This document shows positions 45,506-53,131 of a DNA stretch of 64,000 nucleotides, one piece after another. Positions within the stretch are counted from its first letter, which is position 1. Each line of letters begins with the position of its first letter. This DNA is from Rhodococcus sp. OK302. Its GTDB lineage: Bacteria > Actinomycetota > Actinomycetes > Mycobacteriales > Mycobacteriaceae. The notes beneath the pieces are model-generated. The model had not been told where the DNA came from and ran no database searches. It saw nothing but the letters and a program-made list of their open reading frames with translations. A program made the position numbers and the translations under genes. The DNA lies in contig NZ_NPJZ01000001.1 in assembly GCF_002245895.1 (NCBI RefSeq), forward strand, positions 5,347,001 through 5,411,000. The letters are read 5' to 3'.

Positions 45506-46945
45506 ATGTCTGTTCCAGAATGCAGTCCCGAGCTTCTTCGCACACTGTTCTTGTTCGAGGAACTCACCGACGAACAACTCGAAACATTGTGCCGGAGCGG
45601 TCATATCGTCGAGATCGAGCGCGGTCAGGTATACCTCGAAGGTGAGCCTGCATCGTGCTTTTACGTTCTCATCGAGGGCGAGCTGATCATGTCGAAGCTC
45701 TCCGGCGGCGAAGACATCGAGATGGTGCGGACTTCACAACGAGGCGTCTATTCGGGCGGTTGGACGTCGTATCTCGGTGATCGTGTGCCGCAGATCTATT
45801 CAGCATCGCTGCGCGTAACCAAACCGTCGACGTTCTTCGTTCTGGATGCCGACAAATTCGGCGAGGTAGTGCGCAAGTGGTTTCCGATGGCCGTTCATCT
45901 GCTCGAAGGTGTGTTCTTCGGCAATCAGAACGCCCGCCAGATCATGGACCAACGCGAACGTCTTCTCGCACTCGGATCTCTCTCTGCGGGTCTGACCCAC
46001 GAGCTCAACAATCCTGCCGCTGCAGCAGTTCGGGCAACTGCGTCGCTGCGTGAACGCGTCGCTGCAATGCGTCGCAAACTTGGCATGATTGCCACCGGCG
46101 CCTATGACCGCGAATCGCTAGTCACACTCATGCATATGCAGGACGAAGTCGCCGAAGTAGTTGCCAAGGCTCCGACGCTCACGCCACTTGAAGCGTCGGA
46201 TCGCGAAGACTCCCTGGGCGAATGGTTCGAAGAGCATTCCATTCGCGAGGGTTGGGATCTTGCGCCGACCTTCGTACAAGCTGGCTTGGACACAGATTGG
46301 CTAGAGAATGTTGCTGCGGCAGTTGATGAATCCGTGCTCGAAGGTGCAATTCGCTGGCTGAACTACACGATAGAATCCGAGCTTCTCATGAACGAGATCG
46401 CTGATTCCACTACGCGAATTTCCACGCTTGTCGGTGCCGCCAAACAGTATTCGCAGATGGACCGGGCCCCTTTCCAGACCATCGACGTCCACGAATTGCT
46501 CGACAGCACCCTGATCATGTTGGGTCAGAAGATCGGGGACATCACCGTCGTCAAGGAGTATGACCGGACCCTGCCTCCGATCGACGCGTATGCGGGTGAA
46601 CTCAATCAAGTGTGGACAAACCTGATCGACAACGCTGTTTCCGCGATGGACGGGTCCGGAACACTCACCATTCGCACTAGTCGGGACGGCGATCGAGTGT
46701 GCATCGAAATCTGCGATACCGGATCGGGAATCCCCGACGACGTCATCGACAGGATCTTCCAGCCGTTCTTCACCACCAAGCCTGTTGGCGAGGGAACTGG
46801 CCTGGGCCTTGATATTTCGTGGCGAATTGTTGTCGGTAAGCACCACGGCGAACTGCGAGTCACCTCGGAACCTGGGAATACCCGCTTCCGAGTTCTGTTG
46901 CCCATCTCTGGGCCGGAGCGTAATCCTCTCGACGACGCCGAGTAG
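45506..46945 (+). CDS. cNMP-binding sensor histidine kinase
   Basis: 479 aa, no membrane segment. An N-terminal cyclic-nucleotide-binding beta-barrel (about 10-125: SGHIVEIERGQVYLEGEPAS) is followed by a linker with the phosphorylated His165 in GLTHELNNPAAAA, and a C-terminal ATPase with NQVWTNLIDNAVSAMDGSG, DTGSGIPDDV and GEGTGLGLDIS. Soluble kinases of this build are partners of the receiver-flavoprotein fusion encoded immediately upstream. Whether it binds cAMP or another ligand is unknown. Confidence 0.92.
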   Translation: MSVPECSPELLRTLFLFEELTDEQLETLCRSGHIVEIERGQVYLEGEPASCFYVLIEGELIMSKLSGGEDIEMVRTSQRGVYSGGWTSYLGDRVPQIYSASLRVTKPSTFFVLDADKFGEVVRKWFPMAVHLLEGVFFGNQNARQIMDQRERLLALGSLSAGLTHELNNPAAAAVRATASLRERVAAMRRKLGMIATGAYDRESLVTLMHMQDEVAEVVAKAPTLTPLEASDREDSLGEWFEEHSIREGWDLAPTFVQAGLDTDWLENVAAAVDESVLEGAIRWLNYTIESELLMNEIADSTTRISTLVGAAKQYSQMDRAPFQTIDVHELLDSTLIMLGQKIGDITVVKEYDRTLPPIDAYAGELNQVWTNLIDNAVSAMDGSGTLTIRTSRDGDRVCIEICDTGSGIPDDVIDRIFQPFFTTKPVGEGTGLGLDISWRIVVGKHHGELRVTSEPGNTRFRVLLPISGPERNPLDDAE

Positions 46946-47007
46946 CGCAAGCTGGCCTGGGCGCGCACCATGAATAGAGCACCATCACTTCGACGAGGGG
47001 ATGAACA

Positions 47008-47361
47008 ATGACCGATGGGCTGCCAGTAGGGATCGATCCGAGTGTCCCGCCGAGCGGGGCTGGGTGCGTCGAATGTGATGCAGTGGCAGGTTGGTGGGTC
47101 CATTTGCGACGGTGCGCGCAGTGCGGTCACATCGGTTGCTGCGACTCCTCCCCTGCGCAACATGCCAGCGCCCATGCCGCAGCGACCAAGCATCCATTTA
47201 TGCAGAGTTTCGAGCCCGGCGAGGACTGGTTCTGGAGCTTCGAAACCCAAGAGGCATACGACGGCCCCGAATTGGCGGCGCCCACTTCACATCCCGCAGA
47301 TCAGCCGGTTCCGGGTCCAGCTGGCCGAGTACCCGCTGATTGGCAGGATCACATCCACTGA
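47008..47361 (+). CDS. UBP-type zinc finger protein
   Basis: 117 aa. The zinc ligands are arranged as in ZnF-UBP: CVECDAVAGWWVHLRRCAQC, then GCCDSS and HASAHAAATKHP. In eukaryotes this finger binds the free C-terminus of ubiquitin; in bacteria its ligand is unknown. In actinobacteria it occurs next to flavoprotein-receiver/histidine-kinase pairs, as here. It starts 62 bp after the kinase, likely in the same operon. It is convergent with the WXG100-like gene (1 base apart). Confidence 0.88.
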   Translation: MTDGLPVGIDPSVPPSGAGCVECDAVAGWWVHLRRCAQCGHIGCCDSSPAQHASAHAAATKHPFMQSFEPGEDWFWSFETQEAYDGPELAAPTSHPADQPVPGPAGRVPADWQDHIH

Positions 47362-47362
47362 C

Positions 47363-47710
47363 TCAGGTCGGCGGGCCCGCATTTCTGAGGGAGTCAGCAT
47401 TCGCCTGTTCCTGGGCCACCGCGTCATCGAAGCACTTCTGGAAGTACGCCTTCATACCCTCCACGACAACGATATGACTTTCCAGCGCATTCACGAGCGA
47501 GTCTGTAGAGCCGAAGGCTTTCTTGGCGAATTTTTCCTGCAACGCTAAGCCCGAATCGAGAGTTCCGAAACCACTCAGGGATCCCAGTTCTCGTGCCTTC
47601 ATCTTGATCCTTTGAAGTTCACCAATCCAGGCATCGCATGCATTGCCAAGTTGATCAGCAGTCTCGCGGTTGAGCACGAAGCTTTCCCCGTAATTTTCAC
47701 TCATATTCAC
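47363..47710 (-). CDS. WXG100/ESX-like small helical protein
   Basis: 115 aa, mostly helical, with no signal peptide. ADQLGNACDAWIGELQRIKM has the W-x-G turn in reduced form (WIG), and the second helix contains LESHIVVVEGMKAYFQKCFD. The length (about 100) and helix-turn-helix layout fit the WXG100/ESX-secretion superfamily or its relatives. The gene directly downstream of a DUF3558-type lipoprotein gene (26 bp) is a typical arrangement. Function not known; this call is moderate. Confidence 0.6.
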   Translation of the reverse strand: MNMSENYGESFVLNRETADQLGNACDAWIGELQRIKMKARELGSLSGFGTLDSGLALQEKFAKKAFGSTDSLVNALESHIVVVEGMKAYFQKCFDDAVAQEQANADSLRNAGPPT

Positions 47711-47735
47711 TCCCCCTCAAAATCTGAAAGCTACA

Positions 47736-48260
47736 TCATTTGGGCAAATATTCCCTGAGCGCAATCATGTCCTTGATGGCCAATCCGCAGATATCTTCTT
47801 CGTGGCGGACCTGATATTTCGCATCGATTCGAACGAAGATCGCACCCTGTTTCACAGGCAGTGCTGCAAAGCATAAATCTCCATCAACATCCGCCCCTTC
47901 GCGGAAGGTGATCGCCCCATCACCTATCTCCGGTACGTCTTGGATGTCGGTGTCTTCAGGGTTGCGCCGTACGTCGTCAAGAGTATGAAAAGTCGACCAC
48001 ACACCGAGTTGATACCAATTTCCCATCCATGTACAGATCTCGAACTCCGCCTGGCGGACACCCAGGACGCCGTTCTCTTCAGTCGATACGTCAACACCCA
48101 GGCTCGAGATCACGTCATCCGGAATGGCCGTGCAGGGGTCGAACAGACCGTCGTTACCGGCGGGCCGAACCGCTTCGCCCTCAACCGTCGAGGAGCAACC
48201 CCCAACTAGCGCGACTACGGCAGCCACTCCAACCGCGGCCCGGCAAGCGCCCCACAACAT
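47736..48260 (-). CDS. DUF3558-type lipoprotein
   Basis: 174 aa. Signal peptide with lipobox VGGC (Cys at about 22), then SSTVEGEAV, the usual start of this family. The mature domain has conserved Cys residues in LFDPCTAIPDDVISSLGV and EICTWMGNW, then DLCFAALPVKQG and DICGLAIKDM. DUF3558 proteins are exported by mycolic-acid bacteria; their role is unclear. GAGGGGG sits 9 bases before ATG 48260 (6 before the alternative GTG 48263). Confidence 0.82.
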   Translation of the reverse strand: MLWGACRAAVGVAAVVALVGGCSSTVEGEAVRPAGNDGLFDPCTAIPDDVISSLGVDVSTEENGVLGVRQAEFEICTWMGNWYQLGVWSTFHTLDDVRRNPEDTDIQDVPEIGDGAITFREGADVDGDLCFAALPVKQGAIFVRIDAKYQVRHEEDICGLAIKDMIALREYLPK

Positions 48261-48419
48261 CACCGCAATCCCCCTCGCCAACTGATCTCAATGTATTGGA
48301 CGCAACGAAGCGCCACCTGGTTCCCTCCAGTTGCAATCCATTGCAACTCTTCACGCCGAGTCGCAACCGCCCTAGCGTTGATCTACCAGCGGATTCACAA
48401 CGAAGTGAGGTGCGGATAC

Positions 48420-49475
48420 ATGAAGGCAGCACGGTTCCACGGGCAGAAAGACATCCGAATCGAAGACATTCCCGAGCCCGAAGTTCGGCCGGGGACCGTC
48501 AAACTGAAAGTCGCGTGGTGCGGGATCTGCGGCACCGACCTCCACGAATACCTCGAAGGTCCGATCTTCATTTCAGCGCCCGGACACCCTCATCCTCTGT
48601 CTCATGAGAATGCGCCAGTCACGATGGGACACGAATTCTCGGGCACCGTCGAAGAAGTCGGCGAAGGTGTCACCGATGTCGAGGTCGGCGAGAATGTCGT
48701 CGTCGAACCCTATTTCGTGTGCAATGAGTGCGCTCCCTGCAAGGCGGGGAACTACCACCTGTGCACGCAGATGGGTTTCATCGGATTGGCCGGCGGCGGT
48801 GGCGGACTCAGCGAGAAGGTTGTCGTCGACCGGCGGTGGATCCACAAGATCGGCAACATCCCCCTCGACGAAGCCGCATTGATCGAACCGTTGAGCGTTG
48901 CCCACCATGCCGTCGTTCGGAGTGGTGCGAAAAGTGGTGACACCGCGATCGTCGGTGGCGCCGGGCCAATCGGACTCCTCGTTGCGGCAGTCCTCAAAGG
49001 ACTCGGCGTAACTACGATCGTCACGGAACTCAGCGACGCACGCAAAGAGAAGGCACTGACCAGCGGCGTCGCAAACTACGTTATCGATCCCAGCACCGAG
49101 GACGTCAAAGCACGCGTACTTGAAATCACCGACGGCATCGGTGCGGACGTCGGATTCGAATGCGCGGGAGTCAATACTGTCCTCGATACGATTCTCGACA
49201 CCGTCAGACCCGCGGGAGTTGTTGTGAACGTTTCGATTTGGGGCAAGCCTGCAACCATCGATATGCAAAAGCTCGTACTCAAAGAGATCGATCTCCGCGG
49301 AACCATTGCCTACGTTCGCGATCACGAGGCCGTCATCAAGATGGTTCAAGAGGGTGTTGTCGATCTGGCGCCGTTCATCACCGGTCGCATCCAGCTCGAA
49401 GATTTGATCTCGGAAGGCTTCACGACACTGATCGAACACAACGACACTGCCGTCAAGATTCTGGTCCGTTCGTAG
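48420..49475 (+). CDS. 2,3-butanediol dehydrogenase-type zinc alcohol dehydrogenase
   Basis: 351 aa zinc-dependent medium-chain dehydrogenase. Catalytic zinc: Cys in WCGICGTDLHE, His in MGHEFSGTVEE. Structural zinc: CNECAPCKAGNYHLC. NAD-binding: VGGAGPIGLLVAAVLKGLG. It oxidises vicinal diols, most similar to (R,R)-butanediol dehydrogenases, with NAD. The ATG at 48420 follows GAGGTG by eight bases. A weak hairpin follows its stop. Confidence 0.9.
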   Translation: MKAARFHGQKDIRIEDIPEPEVRPGTVKLKVAWCGICGTDLHEYLEGPIFISAPGHPHPLSHENAPVTMGHEFSGTVEEVGEGVTDVEVGENVVVEPYFVCNECAPCKAGNYHLCTQMGFIGLAGGGGGLSEKVVVDRRWIHKIGNIPLDEAALIEPLSVAHHAVVRSGAKSGDTAIVGGAGPIGLLVAAVLKGLGVTTIVTELSDARKEKALTSGVANYVIDPSTEDVKARVLEITDGIGADVGFECAGVNTVLDTILDTVRPAGVVVNVSIWGKPATIDMQKLVLKEIDLRGTIAYVRDHEAVIKMVQEGVVDLAPFITGRIQLEDLISEGFTTLIEHNDTAVKILVRS

Positions 49476-49488
49476 CGAAGGCACGGAG

Positions 49489-49515
49489 GCGGTGAGCTCC
49501 CCTGTCACTCACCGC
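49489..49515. terminator. weak bidirectional hairpin
   Basis: GCGGTGAG (49489-49496) pairs with CTCACCGC (49508-49515), 11-base loop, no T run of note. It lies between the butanediol dehydrogenase (+) and the ribbon-helix-helix gene (-). Confidence 0.55.
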
Positions 49516-49523
49516 TTCCACCT

Positions 49524-49769
49524 TTACGACGCTTCCCGTTCCTCGCTGACGCACAGCGCGGAGTACTTCGCGAACGCGTCTTGCAAGGTCAAAGACTTCC
49601 GCTTGGCTGCGATGTCACGAGGCTTGGCCTGCGCAGCACACCTTCGAGCATGCTGGATCACGGCTTCACGTACGACGCTGGATATATCCGCGCCGGTGAA
49701 CTCCTGGAGGGCCTCGAGCGCCCTCAGTTCGTCTTCGTCAAATCTCACAGTTACCGATCGTCTAGCCAC
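49524..49769 (-). CDS. Ribbon-helix-helix (CopG-like) antitoxin-type protein
   Basis: 81 aa. The RHH fold is seen in SVTVRFDEDELRALEALQEF followed by SSVVREAVIQHARR. It is the size and build of a type II antitoxin or plasmid repressor, but no toxin gene is adjacent. The start is uncertain: GTG at 49769 (used), or upstream GTG 49793 or TTG 49799, each with a poor ribosome-binding site. Confidence 0.65.
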   Translation of the reverse strand: MARRSVTVRFDEDELRALEALQEFTGADISSVVREAVIQHARRCAAQAKPRDIAAKRKSLTLQDAFAKYSALCVSEEREAS

Positions 49770-49959
49770 AATCAGGATGCTACTTCGAGTCACAGCCAAT
49801 TTGGTGAGCTACGTTTTAGCGAGACCAGAGAACCCTTCCCCACCAGGCGAATTGCATTCCAATCAGACTGGTTGGAAATCGGTGGGTGCCACACCTAAGG
49901 GAAACTTGCCGAGTACCTTCGCGCCAACTTATGCTTGAAAGCAAAGCATAGGAGTGCCG

Positions 49960-50226
49960 ATGAGCCAACCACGCAGGAGTTCACCGAACCGCAACAGCCC
50001 TGTGCCTGAAATAGCACGCATAGGCGAGAGCTTCGCTGAACGCCGAGTCCAGCTGCACCTCACTCAACAGACACTGGCCGACCTCGCTGGCGTCTCCCGA
50101 TCCAGTGTTCAATCACTCGAATACGGAACCGGCTCCGTGAAACTGGCGTCAGTCGTCGAGATCGCCGACGCACTGGGACTGCGCCTTCAACCGATGACAA
50201 TCGCTGAGACCAAGGCTCCTCGATAA
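49960..50226 (+). CDS. XRE-family HTH protein (HipB-like)
   Basis: 88 aa with a single XRE HTH: ERRVQLHLTQQTLADLAGVS then RSSVQSLEYGTGSVKLASV, about residues 22-78. HipB/HigA-type antitoxins look like this. No toxin partner (HipA or other) follows. The ATG at 49960 has AGGAG seven bases upstream and is preferred to the GTG at 49954. Confidence 0.8.
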   Translation: MSQPRRSSPNRNSPVPEIARIGESFAERRVQLHLTQQTLADLAGVSRSSVQSLEYGTGSVKLASVVEIADALGLRLQPMTIAETKAPR

Positions 50227-50255
50227 GATGACCACAACTTCGATCGGAACCCGAT

Positions 50256-50636
50256 ATGAGCATTGACCACATAGTTTCAGCAGTCGACAGCACCGCCGCA
50301 GACAAGATCAAGGCCGGCCTGGCAGCTATCGCTCAAACATCGAGCACTGCAACAACTCTGACGATAGATGGCGTCACGATCGGCGTTCCGCCATCCGTCG
50401 GCGATGCTGTAGTTCAGCTTCTGACCTACCTCGCAAACGGCGACAGCGTCGCGCTCGGCGCGGTCGCCGAACTACTCACTACATCACAGGCCGCCGAAAT
50501 CCTCGGCGTCTCCGACACATACATCCGCAAGCTCGCCGACGCGGGGAAACTCCCGATCGAGCTACGCGGAACCCACCGCCGGTTCCGGCTCGATGACGTG
50601 ATGGCCTACCGGGAGCAGTTCCCCAAGCGTACCTAG
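50256..50636 (+). CDS. Excisionase/MerR-type HTH protein
   Basis: 126 aa. The C-terminal half is an excisionase-type winged helix: LTTSQAAEILGVSDTYIRKL and GTHRRFRLDDVMAYREQF. The N-terminal 75 residues are a separate helical segment. In many actinobacteria such proteins are antitoxins followed by a PIN-domain toxin. Here the next gene is a convergent acyl-CoA synthetase, overlapping by four bases, so no toxin is present. Confidence 0.75.
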   Translation: MSIDHIVSAVDSTAADKIKAGLAAIAQTSSTATTLTIDGVTIGVPPSVGDAVVQLLTYLANGDSVALGAVAELLTTSQAAEILGVSDTYIRKLADAGKLPIELRGTHRRFRLDDVMAYREQFPKRT

Positions 50637-52426
50637 CTCTTGGCGTACATTCCTTCGATCTCTTTGGAGAAACGGTCGACGACGACGTTGCGTTTGATCT
50701 TCAGCGTAGCGGTCATTTCGCCGTCTTCTTCGGTGAGATCACGATCAAGGATGACAAACTTCTTGATCGACTCGGCGTGCGAGACAGTCGAATTGGCGTC
50801 GTCGATAGCCTTCTGCAGTTCGGCGCGAAGATTTTTGTCGTCACGCAGTTCAGCGACGGTGGCACTGGATGGCCTGCCGTTATCGACCTTCCACTTTTCG
50901 AACACTTCAGGATCAACCGTGAGAAGTGCAGTGATGTACGTTTTTCCGTCACCAACGACGACGGCCTGCGACACGATGGAATGTGAGCGGATGCGGTCTT
51001 CCATCGGACCGGGTGAGACGTTCTTGCCACCCGCCGTCACCAGGAGATCCTTCTTGCGACCGGTGATGGAAAGGTAACCGTCACTGTCGAGTTCACCGAG
51101 ATCTCCGGTTCGCAACCAACCGTTGTCAAAGGTATCTGCGGTTGCCTTCTCGTTCTTCCAATAGCCCTTGAAGACCACACCCCCGTTGAGTTCGATCTCA
51201 CCGTCCTCGGCAATACGAACTCCGTTACCGCCCATAGGCCGTCCGACGGTTCCGATCTTCTGAGCACCAGGGATGTTGACGCAATGGGCTGCCGTGGTTT
51301 CAGTGAGACCGTAGCCTTCGTAGATCGGGACTCCGAGGCCACGGAAGAAGTGACCGAGTTCCGGTGTGAGTGCGCCGCCGCCCGAGATTGCGAACCAACA
51401 TTCGCCGCCGAGAGCTGCGCGCAGCTTCGAGTACACAAGCTTGTCGGCAACAGCGTGCTTTGCCTTCAGGATCAGCGAAGGACCGCCCTTGTCGAGGGCT
51501 TGACTGTATTCCTTGGCGGTTGCTTCCGCGAAGGCAAAAATCGCGCCGGGCACCTTGCCGCCCGACTCTGCCTTGCGAGCCGCACCGTCGCGAACCTTCT
51601 CGAAGACACGAGGGACACCAAGAATTGTATTGGGCTTGTAGCGCTCGAATTGGGTTGTGATGGTAGAGAAATCAGACCAATGTGCCTGCGAAGCTCCCGC
51701 TTCGAAAGTTGCCAAGGAAACGGCGCGAGCAAGAACATGCGCGAGGGGCAGGAAGGTGAGGACGCGGTTACCGGGAACTGCAACCTTGCCGATCGAGGCG
51801 GTGAGAATGCCGCGCACCTCGGACAAGAAGTTGCGGTGAGTGAGGACGCACCCCTTCGGGCGTCCCGTCGTTCCGGAGGTGTAGACGAGTGACGCCAGAT
51901 CGTCGGCCTTGATTCCGTCGAGTCGCTTCTTCAGTTCGGTGGCGTCGACATCGATGCCACCCTGGGTCAGCGTCTCCACGGCCCCGGCGTCGATCTGCAT
52001 GACCGCCTTGAGGGTGCTGGGCGCATCCTGAAACAGTGTCTCGTGGGTTCCGGTCTCGACGATAGCCATGACGGCTTCGGAGTCTTCGAGGATCCAACTG
52101 ACCTGTCCCTGCGAGGACGAGTCGTAAATCGGGACCGTCGCCGCGCCGGCCGCCCAAATGGCGAAGTCGAAAAGCGTCCACTCGTAGCGCGTCGCCGACA
52201 GCAATGCAACGCGATCACCGGGCCCAACTCCGGCAGCGATCAGGCCGTTCGCGACGCCCGTGACCTGCTCGGCGAAATCTTTGGCCGAGACGTCGATCCA
52301 GGTATCGCCCTTGGGCCGGGAGAATACCGTGAGGTTCGGGGTCTGCTCGGCGTGTGTGAAAACTGTGTGCACCACGGACTCGTTATCGGAGATGACGAAC
52401 TGGGCTTTAGCGCTGTAGTCACTCAC
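50633..52426 (-). CDS. fadD15: Long-chain acyl-CoA synthetase (FadD15-like)
   Basis: 597 aa AMP-binding enzyme of the long-chain fatty acid group. P-loop LVYTSGTTGRPKGCVLTH, then YEGYGLTETTA, RTGDLGELDSDGYLSITGR and the C-terminal KIKRNVVVDRF. It activates long-chain fatty acids with ATP and CoA. The GTG start overlaps the MarR-family gene upstream by four bases (GTGA), so the pair is one operon and likely controlled by that regulator. Confidence 0.9.
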   Translation of the reverse strand: MSDYSAKAQFVISDNESVVHTVFTHAEQTPNLTVFSRPKGDTWIDVSAKDFAEQVTGVANGLIAAGVGPGDRVALLSATRYEWTLFDFAIWAAGAATVPIYDSSSQGQVSWILEDSEAVMAIVETGTHETLFQDAPSTLKAVMQIDAGAVETLTQGGIDVDATELKKRLDGIKADDLASLVYTSGTTGRPKGCVLTHRNFLSEVRGILTASIGKVAVPGNRVLTFLPLAHVLARAVSLATFEAGASQAHWSDFSTITTQFERYKPNTILGVPRVFEKVRDGAARKAESGGKVPGAIFAFAEATAKEYSQALDKGGPSLILKAKHAVADKLVYSKLRAALGGECWFAISGGGALTPELGHFFRGLGVPIYEGYGLTETTAAHCVNIPGAQKIGTVGRPMGGNGVRIAEDGEIELNGGVVFKGYWKNEKATADTFDNGWLRTGDLGELDSDGYLSITGRKKDLLVTAGGKNVSPGPMEDRIRSHSIVSQAVVVGDGKTYITALLTVDPEVFEKWKVDNGRPSSATVAELRDDKNLRAELQKAIDDANSTVSHAESIKKFVILDRDLTEEDGEMTATLKIKRNVVVDRFSKEIEGMYAKS

Positions 52427-52884
52427 AGGTTTTCATCTCCGTTGGTCTGCGATTCGGTGCTGATTCTGAAACGGTGAAGGGCGCGGGCAAATTCTGCGAT
52501 CTCGGACTCCGACCAATCCTGCAGCCTGCTGGTGACTTGGTCGAGTCGACGCGCGTCGGCGGCATCAAGATAGGTGCGGCCCGCGTCCGTGAGGTGCAGC
52601 GGGTTGCCCTGACGAACAGGCCCGGGGTCGGCAAACACCCAGCCTGCGTCGATACATCCGCGTACTTGCCGCGAGATGGTGGAGCGGTTGACGCCGAAGA
52701 CGTCGGAAATCTCGGTAGCTCGGCAGCCGTCGTTGCGGCCGATAAACGAGAGGAAGGAATGTTGCGCGATGGACGGCTGATCATCGGATTGGCGATCGCC
52801 GGTCATCAGCTGACGCGTCAGGTGCACCAGCTCGTCATGGACGGCTGGTGGGCCGATGAGCGACTTCGCTCCTGTGTGTTGCAC
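52423..52884 (-). CDS. MarR-family transcriptional regulator
   Basis: 153 aa winged-helix protein. ATEISDVFGVNRSTISRQVR is the recognition segment, and DPGPVRQGNPLHLTDAGRTY forms the wing. Starts with GTG. It is the first gene of a two-gene operon with the FadD15-like synthetase, so the synthetase is probably its main target, with an acyl-CoA or fatty acid as ligand (inference). Confidence 0.85.
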   Translation of the reverse strand: MQHTGAKSLIGPPAVHDELVHLTRQLMTGDRQSDDQPSIAQHSFLSFIGRNDGCRATEISDVFGVNRSTISRQVRGCIDAGWVFADPGPVRQGNPLHLTDAGRTYLDAADARRLDQVTSRLQDWSESEIAEFARALHRFRISTESQTNGDENL

Positions 52885-52971
52885 TGAGCAACTATAACGC
52901 CAGTCCCCATGCCCAACGCAAGGTGACCGCCACCACCGACAGCAAAAAGCCTCGGTGATGACGGTCAGCGC

Positions 52972-53103
52972 TTACACCAGATCTTCGCCGTTGCGGCGAG
53001 CTTCCAGCCAGTCTTTGATGAATCCCCGACCGATGACCGCCAGGACGACAGCGACCAACACGGGCCAGATCAGGACGTAGATGGTCAGTAGGGCTGTACT
53101 CAT
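52972..53103 (-). CDS. 43-aa membrane partner of the SSS symporter
   Basis: A single membrane helix (LLTIYVLIWPVLVAVVLAVI) and a short charged tail (GRGFIKDWLEARRNGEDLV). Small one-helix proteins of this kind are encoded directly downstream of sodium:solute symporters. AAGGAG lies six bases before the ATG at 53103, only 28 bp after the symporter stop. Confidence 0.8.
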   Translation of the reverse strand: MSTALLTIYVLIWPVLVAVVLAVIGRGFIKDWLEARRNGEDLV

Positions 53104-53131
53104 TCGTACTCCTTCAGTTTTGAGGCGACAG

